A stretch of 64,000 bases of DNA from Typha latifolia (GCA_019914945.1 CM034100.1:3361209-3425208); one strand, 5' to 3'; counted from the stretch's first letter, positions 1 through 11,760 are shown. A program made the numbers and translations. Notes: generated by a model not told the origin, from the letters alone.

Positions 1-1466
1 TACGAGGTCCAAACTCTGAGTTTGTTGGTGCTCGGATCCATTGGAGATGTGGCTTAATTAGCTTTTTGTTGTTTTCCATTCTAGATCCGCTTTTGTTTGG
101 AATCTTTTGCGTGTCTACAAACATTCGGTTCGTCTGCAGTCTCATAGCCTACTACTTCGAGAAAAGACTTAGTATATAAAATATTTTTAAAATAAATTTA
201 GTGCACCTCTTAAATTTAAACTAGATGCATCTATAACTTTAATCATATTTTATTATTTAATTATAACATGTAATACTTATTTTAAATAAATTTCTATATG
301 AATAAGTATATTATCTATGGTAGAAATTTTGTTTAAAAAATATGCATAATTTTATTACGCATTTTGGCTTGTAATAAAAAAAAAATTATATAACATGTCA
401 TATAGTATTTGGTTGCAAAATATATATTTAATAGATACCAAATTTACAGACTAAATCATTCACCTTTAATCTAATAAGATATTTACATCGTTTGAGTCGT
501 TTTAAGATTTCAACCGTTATGATTAACTCCAACAATAATTACTTACATAAATATCACTTGATATTTATTATCTTTTACATAAATAACTTAACAAATTAAG
601 TTTTTTCGCCAACATTCTGAGCACACAACATATCCTATCCTAAGCAGCATAGACATAACTAATGTCAGAAATACGTCAGAATCTCTATGCAATGCAAGAT
701 TACTTTACAAATCCAACATGAGATATTCTTCAAAATGTTGTCCGCCTTAAGAGATATAGAAGAATATTATATTTGTTATTCTTCCCTTCCAACTCTATAA
801 ATCTTCTTCACTCCTGCTTCCATATCTACATCTCAATCAACATGACCAATCATGAACTAAACCCACACTGGATGAGTAATGTATTCCAGTACAAGATCTT
901 TGAGAATGTATTCGACAATGACGAGTTTGTAGTTATCTATTCATTTACTCATTATGCTGAGAACGAAATTTAAGATAGCTAGCCTGGAAGAGGGACTCAA
1001 GATGTGAGAGGTTTAGAATGACTATTGTATTCTCACTTTTTCTTGAAGAACTACTACACCTATTTTCACATGGAAATTATCAAGGACTGAGAAGATGAGC
1101 TTCTAAAACAGTAGAACAAGCTGAATCTTATCATTTTACCTTAATGTTCAGAAATGCAGCAGACAGTTGTGTCTTAATCACAGTTCTGGGATCTTTTGAA
1201 GTACCTAGTAACTGGCATGCCATGTAACTCTCAGAAGAAAGAAAGCAGAATAATGTTAGAGTAACAGAATAAGATGTTCAGAAATATGAAGTGACTTAAG
1301 ATATACACTGCATATTTACTGCTATCCAAATAAAGCTATACAGTCTATTAAATCAGAGTAAAGGAGTGCCATTTATTTTCGCAATATAAGTAACTGTATG
1401 ACATATTACTGCATCACTGAATACAGGTAATAGCAATTGAAACAAATTATTGGTGATAAAGTAAAT
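1..1466. other. AT-rich intergenic DNA, no gene seen
   Basis: This stretch is AT-rich with many short poly-A and poly-T runs. Its right part probably includes the 3' untranslated region of the minus-strand monooxygenase that ends at 1467. A 66-codon open frame at 773-973 has no ATG at its first codon, has no recognisable domain and looks like chance. I saw no transposon ends or RNA gene. Confidence 0.6.
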
Positions 1467-3067
1467 TCAACTGGCAGTAGGAGCACCTTGAAAGTATGGC
1501 ATAGTTCTTTGCTGAAGCTGTAAACACTCGTCTGAGGTTGACATCAGCGGATTAAAAAAGGTCTTTTGATCATTAAGAATTAGACCTTGTTTTAGGCGCC
1601 CTAATTTTCGTGCATGCAGAACTTGATCTGATGCGACAGGAAGCCTGAGTTCCTGGAAATCCTTAAGAGCTATGTGAAGGTTCTCCAATCCCCACCTCTC
1701 AAGGCAATGGCCCAGGACTTCAGCATCTATAATCGACATGTTTGTGCTTCGCAATCCATGAGGAGTTGTAGGATGGGCTGCGTCACCGACTAACACCACA
1801 TAGTCCCAGAAGAGCTGTGGTAGAGGTTCACTATCATATATTACATTGATGAAAGGTTCCATTGTTTCTTTCATGACCCTGGCCAGTTCAGGAACCCAGA
1901 CCTTCTCTGCTTCCTCATGCATCTTCTTCACCATGTCATCACTCACTCTCATGGTAACTGAAGTACCCTGCAGAATTTTCTCCAAAATTTTGAACTTATA
2001 CTCCATTAGAAATCAGACAATAATGAAAAATATTTGACATTGCATAGTTCGAGTAAACACTATGCAATGTAGCCTATAGTTGAATCCAAAAATGAGATGA
2101 AAAGCACCTTCATTTCTGGTTCAGGCCCATTGATGTACCAAAGCCAATTAAGTCTCTTGTTCTTCAACTCATAGAGCACACAATGTGTTCTATTAGCCAG
2201 ATAAAAGTATAAACAATCTCCAAGCTCTGGATAAGCTCTCCGGATTCCAACAATGGTATCTGAATCCTCTTTTCCTGAGAAATCTAACACTCCTCTCCAT
2301 GCCAAGTAGCCTGAATACCTATCCATCCAAAAAAAAAAAGCTCTTCAAATTGAAACTACCGACATTTATATCCAAAAAGCAAGATCGCAAAAACTGCTAC
2401 GTATGCTGCAAAAATTAAGAAAATAACGCACAAACCTCAGCTTAAATTTTGGAAGGAGCTGCTGCCGAATGGAAGACAAGCACCCATCAGCTGCAACAAG
2501 CAAATCTCCTATAATTTCCACTAATTCATCCGTTTGAACAACTTTAGCTTTTGCTACAACTTTGGACTTGTCCTCGGATACTTGAAATGAGACAAATTGA
2601 TAGCCCCACAAAACTAAGTCTGGCGGCAAAGATTTGTATAATATTGCGTGCAGGTCGGCCCAATGGGCTGCTCTGAATCCGAAGCTCTCATCTCTCGTTA
2701 ATGTCCTACTAATCTTATCCTCACTATTAGTTGCTCGATTCTAGAGAAAGGAATTAATAAAATTAACAAACTTAACTCACGATTAAGCTAAGTACAGACA
2801 GAAAGAGAGAGTAGTTACCAGGTCTACGGAGAGGGGAAAGGTGGAGCGGTGGAGGAGGTCGGGGTTGGAGATCCAACGGCTGATGATTTCTCGAGATTGG
2901 GGATCGAGTCCGAGGCCAGCTCCGGTGGGGCTTCGTGATGGAGGAACTCCCGACCTCTCGATCACCGTCGGTTCCCATCCGGCGGCGATGAGAGCGTGGG
3001 CGCATGACAGTCCTGCTATGCTACCTCCCACCACTATAGCCTTTCCTCCCCTCTTCTTCGATGCCAT
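1467..3067 (-). CDS. FAD-dependent monooxygenase (zeaxanthin-epoxidase-like / PHBH fold)
   Basis: Four coding exons on the minus strand join without frame breaks: 3067-2819, 2740-2436, 2318-2108 and 1967-1467, giving 421 residues. All junctions are GT-AG. The N-terminus carries the Rossmann dinucleotide fold (VVGGSIAGLSCAHAL, about residues 11-25, matching GxGxxG with an Ala/Ser-type variation). The middle holds the DG motif (LLVAADGCLSSIRQ). The last exon holds the GD motif (LVGDAAHPTTPHG), which contacts the FAD ribityl chain. This order is that of class A flavoprotein monooxygenases, which use FAD, NAD(P)H and oxygen to hydroxylate or epoxidise a small substrate. The substrate cannot be read from sequence. 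No clear transit peptide is seen, so the protein is probably cytosolic. It is transcribed away from the PPR gene, with 223 bp between start codons. Confidence 0.88.
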
Positions 3068-3290
3068 TTCTATAATTCTATTTTGGCCCCTCCCTAGTCC
3101 CTAGTCCTCCTCCCCGGGATAAATACTAAATTAGTCCTTGTTGTTTGTAATTTTTATGGAATTGGTTCACATGGGACTGTGGGAGGGGTTAAAGTAGTAA
3201 ATACAAAAGTTTAGTGCTAATTTTCATATTGGCCCCTTGTTTTTCTGAAAAATCCTTCGCAAGTCTCCACAGCTTTGTGGACGCGAAAAG
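3068..3290. promoter_or_regulatory. Short divergent promoter region between monooxygenase and PPR genes
   Basis: Only 223 bp separate the start codons of the minus-strand monooxygenase and the plus-strand PPR gene. Both promoters, or both 5' leaders, must lie here or overlap the neighbouring gene. I see no convincing TATA box, which is common for housekeeping-type PPR genes. This is inferred from gene positions. Confidence 0.45.
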
Positions 3291-5240
3291 ATGCTGCGCA
3301 AACTTAGTTACTTATTACTTCCTACTTCCTCTTCTACTCCTAATCGGAGAAGGTTAACGAAGAAGGCATGCATCGCTCTCCTGCAACAATGCAAGAGCAT
3401 GAAGCAGCTAAAGCAAATCCATGGCCAAGTCCTCGTGACTTCTCTCTTCCAAAGCCGAGACTTGGTCGACGACTTGATGGCCTTCTGCACCCACCCCGAA
3501 TCTGGCGACTTAAGTTATGCGCGCAAGTTGTTCGATACTTTGCCGGACCCATCTCTTTTCGTTCATAACTTACTGATCAGGGCGTTGTCAAAGATGGGAA
3601 TTTTTTTGAAAGTAATTGATTTGTTCTTCCGAATGAGGGAGAAGGGCTTGTTGCCTGATAACTTCGCATACCCATTTGTTCTAAAGGCGATGGGAAGCTT
3701 AAGAATGGTTTCCGAAGGGAGAAAGGTTCATGGCCTTGTGGTTAAAAGTGGGTTCGAGTTCGATCCTTATACGAGGAACTCGCTCGTGGATATGTATGCT
3801 GAGATAGCTGAAATCGAGAATGCGCGGTCCCTGTTCGACGAAACGCCTGTGAGGGACTTGGTTTTGTGGAACGTAATGATTGCTAGCTATGTCAAGTGCG
3901 GGAGGTTCGAGGAGGCCATCTCGGTTTACCGGAGGATGGAGCGGGAGAGCATCAAGCCTGACGAGGCTACTTTGGTCACCACTCTATCTGCTTGTGTCCC
4001 AATTGGAGACCTCGAGTTGGGGAAGAACATTCATCGTCATATGGATGAAGAACTCGGGTTCAGCATCACTCTTGGTAATGCACTGTTAGATATGTATGCA
4101 AAATGCGGATGCTTGGATGCAGCTCGGAGGTTGTTTGGCACAATGCCGTCAAGAAATGTGATTTCTTGGACTATTGTGGTATCGGGATATGTCAACTCTG
4201 GCCAGTTGGATGAAGCAAGGGAACTATTTACCAAGAGCCCAGCAAAGGATGTGATTCTTTGGACTGCCATGATTAATGGGTATGTGCAGTATAATAGGTT
4301 TGAAGAAGCTATGGCTTTGTTTAGAGATATGCAATTGAAGCGTATGAAGCCTGATAAATTCACTGCAGTGGCTCTTCTCACCTGTTGTGCAAGTTTGGGA
4401 GCTCTGGAGCAAGGCAAGTGGATTCATGGATACATAAAAGACAACAAGTTGCAAGTTGACACTGTCGTTGCCACGGCATTGATAGACATGTATGCAAAAT
4501 GTGGGTACGTAGAGAAATCATTGGAAATCTTTGAGAGAGCGGTAGAGAAAGACACTGCAGCATGGACGGCAGTCATCTGTGGTCTAGCTGTGAATGGCCA
4601 AACGAGCAAAGCTCTTGCGTTGTTCTTGGACATGGAAAGAGCTGGAGCTAAACCGGACGATATCACCTTCATAGGTGTATTAAGTGCATGCAGTCATGGA
4701 GGTTTGGTGGATGAAGGCCGTAAGCAATTCCTTGCCATGAAGGAGGTCTACGGAATAGAGCCCAAGGTGGAACACTACGGTTGCTTGGTCGACCTCCTTG
4801 GGCGTGCTGGTCTCTTGGATGAGGCAGAGAAGTTGATCGAGGACATGCCAAATGGTAGCGAGAAAGATGTCTCACCATTATGCGGTGCATTGCTTGCAGC
4901 CTGCAGGGTTCATGGCAATGTTGAGATGGGTGAGAGGTTGGCCAAACGAGTGATCAAACAAGAGACTGGAAACTCTGGTATGCACACGCTTATCGCTAAT
5001 ATATACGCAGCTGCAAGCAGATGGGGGGAAGTAACAAAAGTAAGAAGAAAGATGAAAGATTTAGGGGTTAAGAAGACACCGGGGTGCAGTTCAATTGAAG
5101 TGAATGGCCAGCTATGTGAGTTTGTTGTTGGAAACAGCACACATCCTGAAAAGAAAGAGGTCTACTGGATATTGGATAATATAAGTAAACATATGGACTT
5201 GGAGGAATACATTGATACAGATGATATAAATCTTACATGA
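3291..5240 (+). CDS. PLS-class pentatricopeptide repeat protein, E subgroup
   Basis: This is an intronless 649-residue frame starting at the first ATG. From about residue 40 to 560 it is built of degenerate 31-36 residue PPR units, recognisable by repeated signatures such as NALLDMYAKCG, ISWTIVVSGYV, LWTAMINGYV, TALIDMYAKCG and SACSHGGLVDEG. The alternation of P, L and S unit types and the C-terminal block (TPGCSSIEVNGQLCEF) mark the E subgroup. There is no terminal DYW deaminase domain. Such proteins bind single-stranded RNA in plastids or mitochondria, one base per repeat, and usually serve C-to-U editing, with the deaminase supplied in trans when DYW is absent. The N-terminus is basic and Ser/Leu/Thr-rich, as for an organelle targeting peptide, but the organelle cannot be told. 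The RNA target is unknown. Confidence 0.93.
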   Translation: MLRKLSYLLLPTSSSTPNRRRLTKKACIALLQQCKSMKQLKQIHGQVLVTSLFQSRDLVDDLMAFCTHPESGDLSYARKLFDTLPDPSLFVHNLLIRALSKMGIFLKVIDLFFRMREKGLLPDNFAYPFVLKAMGSLRMVSEGRKVHGLVVKSGFEFDPYTRNSLVDMYAEIAEIENARSLFDETPVRDLVLWNVMIASYVKCGRFEEAISVYRRMERESIKPDEATLVTTLSACVPIGDLELGKNIHRHMDEELGFSITLGNALLDMYAKCGCLDAARRLFGTMPSRNVISWTIVVSGYVNSGQLDEARELFTKSPAKDVILWTAMINGYVQYNRFEEAMALFRDMQLKRMKPDKFTAVALLTCCASLGALEQGKWIHGYIKDNKLQVDTVVATALIDMYAKCGYVEKSLEIFERAVEKDTAAWTAVICGLAVNGQTSKALALFLDMERAGAKPDDITFIGVLSACSHGGLVDEGRKQFLAMKEVYGIEPKVEHYGCLVDLLGRAGLLDEAEKLIEDMPNGSEKDVSPLCGALLAACRVHGNVEMGERLAKRVIKQETGNSGMHTLIANIYAAASRWGEVTKVRRKMKDLGVKKTPGCSSIEVNGQLCEFVVGNSTHPEKKEVYWILDNISKHMDLEEYIDTDDINLT

Positions 5241-6570
5241 TAATCATTAGGTGATTGATGTGTTGCAGTCTCCCTATTTGTGTACAGGCGATCTCAGATT
5301 GCAATTATTCCATTCAAAGAAGAAGCCATCGGATGCTTTAAGAAGCACTATTTAGGAACTAAGAATTAAGGCACTTAGTTTCCTTGGCGCTCAACAGTCT
5401 GATGCTGCTTTCACTGACAGACAATATTCCAGCTTGAAGATTAAAATATTGAATGGCAGCAAGACGGCATGGCAAGAACCTTAATGGAAAATGTTTGAGA
5501 TGGATCAGATGAAAGTAGAATTGCATCTTCATGATCTAGACATTAGGGAATATGTAAGAGTGGAAACCATGTCTCCTTTTCCACTTTTAACATTTGAAAA
5601 TACAGGCGATATAAGGTTTTGGCGAAAAGGAGGCAAACACTGGCAGCAGATTGTATATCTCCTTTCTGTTGTCGGTTAATCTTTCTTTGCTTCTTGAGCA
5701 AATTGTAGAAGAAATTGCCATTTATGTACTTGGATCAGATTGAATAATGACTATAACAGTCAAATAACATCTCCTTGGATGTAAATTCAAGCTTCTTTTG
5801 TTGTTGTCGTTGTCTTTGTGGCATTTAATAATGATTTAGCTAGATCTCAATCAGTGAACTGGGGAGCTTTCACAAATTCTTGTAGGTGGCTGCATTTCTA
5901 TAGATCATTTGACCCTACTGTTGATCAGATTAAAATTCCAAGATGTTGCATATTCTCAGGTAATGTTCCGCGGTCACTAATTTAACCCTTCTTATTGCAA
6001 CAGCTAGGCAGAAAATATAAGTTAATTTACAAGCTGAAACATGAAAACTATAAATCATACAGTTAACGAGATAGCACAAACATCATAATTGGCACCCTGA
6101 TAGGCAAGACGACATGAGCATATGACATTTTACAGCTAAATGCACCACATAGTGTGAAAGAAATATCTCTCTAATAGAAGAAAATGAAATACCCAAGCTT
6201 TACAAGATTACTGTAAAAGTTGTCCAATAGTGGGAGATGTAACCATACAATGTACAACTTCGAAGAAAGAGCAATTGAAAAGTTGATATTCACGTTACCA
6301 TAGCTAAACATGCAGTTAATCCATATATATAATGCAAGTTAGCAGACTGGCTCTTTCTAACTCCAACTGTGCAGAAATAACTCTAATAAGAAACATCACT
6401 GCCTCTCGTTGGTCATAAAAATTGCCAATAATCTCAATCAGAGAAAACAAGCCCAAGCTTGTAGAAAGAAATCAGACATTGGCATCAGAAAAGTTCATGA
6501 TATACCAGAACTTATGGATTTGCTTTTCAAATTTCATCTAAGGTAAGCAGTTATCACATCCAACTCCTCC
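5241..6570. other. Intergenic: PPR 3' flank and FRS 3' flank
   Basis: Two convergent genes end here: the PPR gene (+) at 5240 and the FAR1-related gene (-) at 6571. The DNA probably holds both 3' untranslated regions. A 62-codon open frame at 5491-5679 resembles no family and is judged non-coding. No repeat or RNA gene was recognised. Confidence 0.5.
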
Positions 6571-8583
6571 TTATGTGTTTGCTGCAAGATGTGGCCCACT
6601 TTTTGCCATCTTCTCCTCCAAATTAGTAATTTCAGCAAAAGCTTTTCGTAGCATGTCCTTTGCAACTCTAAAGGTCTCTGCAGATATTGCTCCCTTCTCT
6701 GCACACTTCATGGCATCGCGAACAAGATCATTGTATCTTAAAATTGGAGAATTCTGACAGTAACCTTCATTTCCAATGTCACTTTCGTCTGGTTCTGGAC
6801 CAGTCTTTGCCTTCCTAGTCCATCGTTTAGCGACACAAAGCTCTGGAAGCATAATAACACCAGTTAACAAGAAGACTGCTAGCACGTGCCTGCATGGTAT
6901 TCCTGACAATGCAAACTTGCAACAGTTGCACCACACTTTCTTTTCAGATGCATTGAAATACACTGCATGCCTATTATGAGCATCTCCAACCCTTTCAACA
7001 GAGTATTTGCTATATGGCCCATCCTGAATCTTCACGGGATAGTGATGAAAGGATTCAACTAACTCAACTTGGAACTTTTCGAATACTTCCCTTGTGTAAA
7101 TACTGGCTGCTTGTTTCTCCATTACAGTGTCTGTTTTGAGGATCTGTTCAGGAGGCAACATAGCCAGATCTGTTTGGCATTCCTCTGAGTACCGTCTATC
7201 AATGGCTTGATCAAATTTAGCAATAAATGCCTGCAAAGATACTTTCATATCAAAGTTTCTTCTGTAAAACCTGTTCATACTTTCCAATCTCTGGGTTGTA
7301 GACAGCTCAGCAAAGAAAGAACCGGTAAGATATGCTGGAATCCATTTCTGTCGAAGGTTGAACAGTGACTGCAACCAAGAGTTCTCCCTCAGATTGTACC
7401 TATCGATGATAGAACTCCAATAAATATCAAACATGTCCACTGTGTCTGAATCGTTGACACATTTTTTAATCTCTTCATGAAGTGTGGGATACTGAGAATA
7501 AACATCAGATAACTTTTTCTTGCATCTAGACAAGATACGCCATCTGCACAACCGATGATTAGTCTGCGGAAACACTTTTGCAACTGCTGCCCCTATAGCT
7601 TTTCCTTGATCACTAGTGAAGGATACTGGGTGTCGTTTAAACATTGCTGTTAGCCACGTTTCAAACAACCAAGAAAACGAGGATTCTGTCCTATCTACAA
7701 CCAAGGCACATCCAAAAACAACAGGTTGCCCATGATGATTCACACCTGTAAAAGCAGCAAAAGGTATCATGTTCTCATTCTGTCTATAACTCGTGTCAAA
7801 TGTAACTGCATCTCCAAAATATGTATATGACATCCTAGCCTTGGCATCAACCCAGACAGCATTGGTCATACAGTTCCTGCCATCCACCTGCATTGCATAG
7901 AAAAAGCCAGAATTTTCAGCTTGCATTCTTTTGAAATAATCTAAGAGCCCTTGGGCATCCGCATCTCCAAACACCTTCTGCCGCATCTCTCTTAAATAGT
8001 TCTCATGCTCCCGATACTTCCCAGAGAGGCGATGGAGCTGGATCTCCCGCACCTTGTCAGGGCTAACTATGACATGAGTGTGCTCTAAAACCAATTTAGT
8101 GACAACCCATTTCTCCGGTCCTCTCCGAACCACCTCCATCATCGCTGGGCAGCCATCCCTGATGGATAGACGTTTCCTTTTCTTCTTTGTACTTAACTCT
8201 GTGACCTTTTTCTTATGGTGACCCTCCTTCAAACAGACAAATCTCTTCATGACCAACACCTCTACACCCTTCCTCCGCTCGCTGCGGGACCTGGCAACAC
8301 GAATGCCAAACCCGAGGCGCAAAGCATAGGAATTGTAGAACAACCTCGCAGCTGATTCAGACTCAAATTCCATACCCAGATAAGGCTCTTGGTTCTTAAT
8401 ATCTCCATCAATTGTGACTAGCTCGTCCCCTACCGAATTCTGGACAGCTGCCATAGAATTCCCATCATGATTGACGAAGTGCACGCTGCTAGTACTCTGA
8501 TCAACATCGGGTGTGTCATTTGCATCTTCAAGATCCACAAAATCTTCGATCAGCTCATCATCCTCACTTGAAGAGTACTCCAT
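6571..8583 (-). CDS. FAR1-related sequence (FRS) protein, MULE-derived transcription factor
   Basis: This is one uninterrupted 670-residue frame on the minus strand starting at the ATG at 8583. After an acidic N-terminus, the FAR1 DNA-binding domain runs from about residue 73 to 175 (FESESAARLFYNSYALRLGF, then a basic Lys/Arg cluster). A MULE transposase core follows at about 260-360, with two of the acidic positions still present (VTFDTSY and SFTSDQGKAI). A SWIM zinc finger sits at about 560-590 (CNCCKFALSGIPCRHVL, pattern CxC...CxH). This architecture is that of FAR1/FHY3-family proteins, which descend from Mutator-like transposases and act as nuclear regulators of light and other responses. 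No terminal inverted repeats were noticed around it, supporting a domesticated host gene. A 5' leader intron is likely (see separate entry). Confidence 0.93.
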   Translation of the reverse strand: MEYSSSEDDELIEDFVDLEDANDTPDVDQSTSSVHFVNHDGNSMAAVQNSVGDELVTIDGDIKNQEPYLGMEFESESAARLFYNSYALRLGFGIRVARSRSERRKGVEVLVMKRFVCLKEGHHKKKVTELSTKKKRKRLSIRDGCPAMMEVVRRGPEKWVVTKLVLEHTHVIVSPDKVREIQLHRLSGKYREHENYLREMRQKVFGDADAQGLLDYFKRMQAENSGFFYAMQVDGRNCMTNAVWVDAKARMSYTYFGDAVTFDTSYRQNENMIPFAAFTGVNHHGQPVVFGCALVVDRTESSFSWLFETWLTAMFKRHPVSFTSDQGKAIGAAVAKVFPQTNHRLCRWRILSRCKKKLSDVYSQYPTLHEEIKKCVNDSDTVDMFDIYWSSIIDRYNLRENSWLQSLFNLRQKWIPAYLTGSFFAELSTTQRLESMNRFYRRNFDMKVSLQAFIAKFDQAIDRRYSEECQTDLAMLPPEQILKTDTVMEKQAASIYTREVFEKFQVELVESFHHYPVKIQDGPYSKYSVERVGDAHNRHAVYFNASEKKVWCNCCKFALSGIPCRHVLAVFLLTGVIMLPELCVAKRWTRKAKTGPEPDESDIGNEGYCQNSPILRYNDLVRDAMKCAEKGAISAETFRVAKDMLRKAFAEITNLEEKMAKSGPHLAANT

Positions 8584-8587
8584 TTAT

Positions 8588-8951
8588 CTGAAAGCTTGCA
8601 TCTAAAACTAAAGTGAAAATTGCAATCCAAACTCCCAAGCAAACCCACTAGCTGCCAAGCAAAGAAACTAATCAGAATGTATCAAAGACGTCATTTTTTC
8701 CACCACCTTCAGATCTCTAGACAAATTCTAACTACGGGATTAAAGGAAAAAAATTAATCAAAAGTACCATATGCATCTTTACAAAGAAAATATCATTCAG
8801 ATCACAGCTCGATCCTTTACAAGAAAATTGATTTAAGGTTTGCGATGTGAGAAAGATTAGGGTTTTGGAGACGAACAAAATAAACGTCGAGAGAGAGAGA
8901 GGGGGGGGGGGGGGGGACAACCCGAGGGCGAGATTGGAAAAGTCTACTCAC
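8588..8951 (-). other. Probable 5'-leader intron of the FRS gene with a GA/poly-G tract
   Basis: On the minus strand a near-perfect donor (CAG|GTGAGT) lies with its GT at 8951-8950, and a good acceptor (TTTCAG) ends at 8588, four bases before the ATG. This fits a 364-bp intron in the 5' untranslated region, with the first leader exon starting somewhere above 8952. Inside it, at 8889-8916, a GA dinucleotide run passes directly into sixteen consecutive G residues on the plus strand. The intron is inferred from splice motifs only. Confidence 0.5.
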
Positions 8952-10855
8952 CTGAGAAATCGCTAGGGTTTGAGATTGGGACTGGAAGAAAAGAGGCGTG
9001 AGAGAAGAAGCGATAGTGAGTTGAGGTGTTCACCTCAGTCCTCACCCATTTTAATTCTTTCCTTTCGCGTTTTGGCCCTTAGAAACCCACGAATTAAGCA
9101 CTACACCCTTACATCCTGTTCGTTTGAAGAGAGAGAATATAAGAGAAATAAGAGAGAAAATAGGAGTTAGAGATTTTTCTCCTTCGATAGAATTTTAAGA
9201 GATAACCGAGTAGAAATGGTGAGAAAAAAATAGCCTTAAAATTAAAATAAAGGAAATTAAATTTTCTCTTTTTCTCTATCGTTAAAAGAAAAAAGAGGAA
9301 GAAAATTATTTTTTTTTCTCTTCTTTTCTTTTACTTTTTATTTATATTATTATTTTATTTATTGCACGAGGAAAGCGATACACACGACGTATTAGCATTA
9401 AAACTTTACTAAACATCAATCCAAATATTCATCGGAGAATCGAACTTATTATCTTTATTATAAGCTGATTCAACTACTAGGAATATAGTAGTGACCTATA
9501 TTATAAACTTTCTTAATTAATTATGAGCATATTTATATTATTTTATTTTACTACAACAAACTTAAGGGATAATTTACATAAAAAACTCTCTTAGTTATGG
9601 AATTGCCGGTTTTAAGCTCTTTAGTTTTAAAGTAGTAAATTTAGACTCTTTACTCGTTTAATCCCTATTAAAAGCATACAGTTAAATGCGTATCTTGTTA
9701 AAATTAAAAGTATATATTTTGTATACTCATTACCTCTAATTGACATAGGTAAAATTTTGGATGTATATTGGAAAAATTAAAAGCATATTTTTTATATAGT
9801 CTTGCATATAATTTTAGGATGTGATAATTTTTTCTTTACTTTGTTAAGATTAAATAAATAGAAGAGATCCTAATTTGCTATTTTAAAACTAAAAACCTCA
9901 AAACTGTTCTGAAGTAAGCTTACTTCTCGACAAAATCTCAGCAAAGGTTAGGAGCCATTTTATTTTTCGAATAAGTATGATTGACCATTTTATTCTCTGC
10001 AAAATATTATCATAAGAACTAATGTTGTCTCCTATAAAAAAATGCCTTATTTAGTTGATAATTATTTTATCCTCGGTGAAGAAATATGATAAATTATCAA
10101 CACCTCTTTCCTCACCAAAACATATATAAGTTTTTTATTCGCGTTAAGATTTATCCACTAACCAAAGGAGGCCTTAATTGCCTTTGGCATTGGTCCGGAT
10201 AACTATTCAATACTTGTTTAATTTTATAAGTGGACTTGGTCCCCAATTCCCCACAATTCCCCGAATGAACAGTGCAAATTACTTGCGTATCGAGGGGGAT
10301 GTTATCAGAGTTTTGAACGGAATACCTCTTCTTTTCCCCGATTACGTGCCCGGATATCTCGTCTTTATAAGGACTCGGTCCCCGTTATCCCGAGACGAGC
10401 TTCTCAAAGCTGACAAGACGATCCTATGCATCCCCAGTCGTAGATAATAATTGGAATAAGAGTTGGATAAGTTATTCCACAGCATAGTTATTAGTTATGA
10501 ATGGCATGACAACATACCCTTTACAGTACGTAGAAAGTTCCTATACCGGAGTCTGCAGTGAATCTGCTACAAAAGATGGAGAGTTCCACACGTTGAGCAT
10601 TGAGATTTGAGACCACTCCACCTCCCATCCATCTATTAATGAAGAATACTCATCCATATACTTTTGGTATCGATGTTGCTTTGCAAAGTGGTACAAATGA
10701 GTTTGCAACTATTGGAATTATTTGAGAAAAAGTCATTCCAATGTTTTTTATCACTTGTGTAACGCAATAGCAAAAGGAGAAAACGGTGTTAGTTGGTGGA
10801 GTGAGAACTGTGAAAGAGTCATGCATAAAAGTAAAGGCTAAAAGAGCTCTCAGCC

Positions 10856-10887
10856 TCTTCTTCTTCTTCTTCTTCTTCTTCTTCTTC
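10856..10887. repeat. (CTT)n microsatellite
   Basis: About ten uninterrupted TTC/CTT units lie in an intergenic stretch. The reverse strand reads as a poly-Lys frame, which explains a spurious open frame here. Confidence 0.9.
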
Positions 10888-11255
10888 ATCACTCTCTCTG
10901 CAATGAGTTCGGCACTCATAAGGAAGCATATTTTTATTTTACATTAAATTTGGTTAATAACTCAAAATGCCAAACGCAACATTTACTTAGCCTGAAAAAG
11001 AAAAAAAAAGGAGGGTTTCTCGGATGCACAGTTATATGAAAGCTAACTAACTGGGTGGCAGATTAGTTAGTTAACTATGAGTAAAATTCGGGGTCTTTAT
11101 TATTTTTGGTTAGGAGCTTAGAAATTCTCTAACTGTTGACCAGGGATAACTTGGACACCCATTTTTGGCGCCTGAGTTAGTTTCGCTCCCTCTGATTCAG
11201 TGGTAATACTTTACCCTTTCTTGAAGAACATTAAATGAGAAAAAAAAATTTAAAA

Positions 11256-11258
<3 letters not shown>

Positions 11259-11294
<36 letters not shown>
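11259..11294. repeat. (GA)n microsatellite
   Basis: About eighteen uninterrupted AG units sit roughly 470 bp upstream of the translocator start codon. GA/CT runs in promoters are common in plants and can bind BPC/GAGA-binding proteins. Any regulatory role is a guess. Confidence 0.9.
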
Positions 11295-11297
<3 letters not shown>

Positions 11298-11760
11298 TTT
11301 AAAACGTGACATCTGTTTCTCATACCGGCCGTGAACTGCAATCTATCACAGGGCTAAACAAACCCCACACCCAACAACCACCTCTCTGTTTCTTTCCACA
11401 CGCAATCTTAGAAAGACACGTGAACTAGTCTGTAGTAAAGTTCTTTTTGATGATTAATATTTAATTTGTACTAATGAGCTGATATTTGATAGAAAATAAA
11501 TATAACTCAATGTTTATGTCAATAATGATGGTGAGGGGATGTTTTGGGTCACTCTAGCAGTCTAGCTCTTGTAGTTTTCTTATTTCTTATTTTGGAGAAT
11601 CTACTTATGAACATTTTAATGATCATTGTTGGATTCTCTAAGTCTTAATTTCAAGTGTCACTTTAGTAGCGTATATAGGTACAGTTTCTCCCATCAAAGT
11701 TTTCTCTCTCACTCTCTCTTTAGTTCCCCGACCTTTCTTCTCTTGGGATTTGCAGAGATA

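Larger units (their letters stand above)
8952..11760. other. AT-rich intergenic region with microsatellites
   Basis: This stretch covers the FRS promoter side and the translocator promoter side. It holds AT-rich DNA, a trinucleotide CTT run at about 10856-10887 and a GA run at 11259-11294. A small island of higher GC at about 10170-10450 contains an 89-codon frame beginning at a TTG, with no recognisable domain. CT-rich sequence at 11700-11740, just upstream of the translocator ATG, resembles a plant core-promoter or leader Y patch. Confidence 0.5.

Noticed and set aside
773..973. 66-codon open frame on the plus strand
   Set aside because: It starts at TTG, has no domain and lies in AT-rich DNA with many such chance frames.
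6571..8583. Active Mutator-like transposon
   Set aside because: The frame has FAR1, MULE and SWIM domains of the domesticated FRS family, a likely 5' leader intron, and no terminal inverted repeats were noticed around it.
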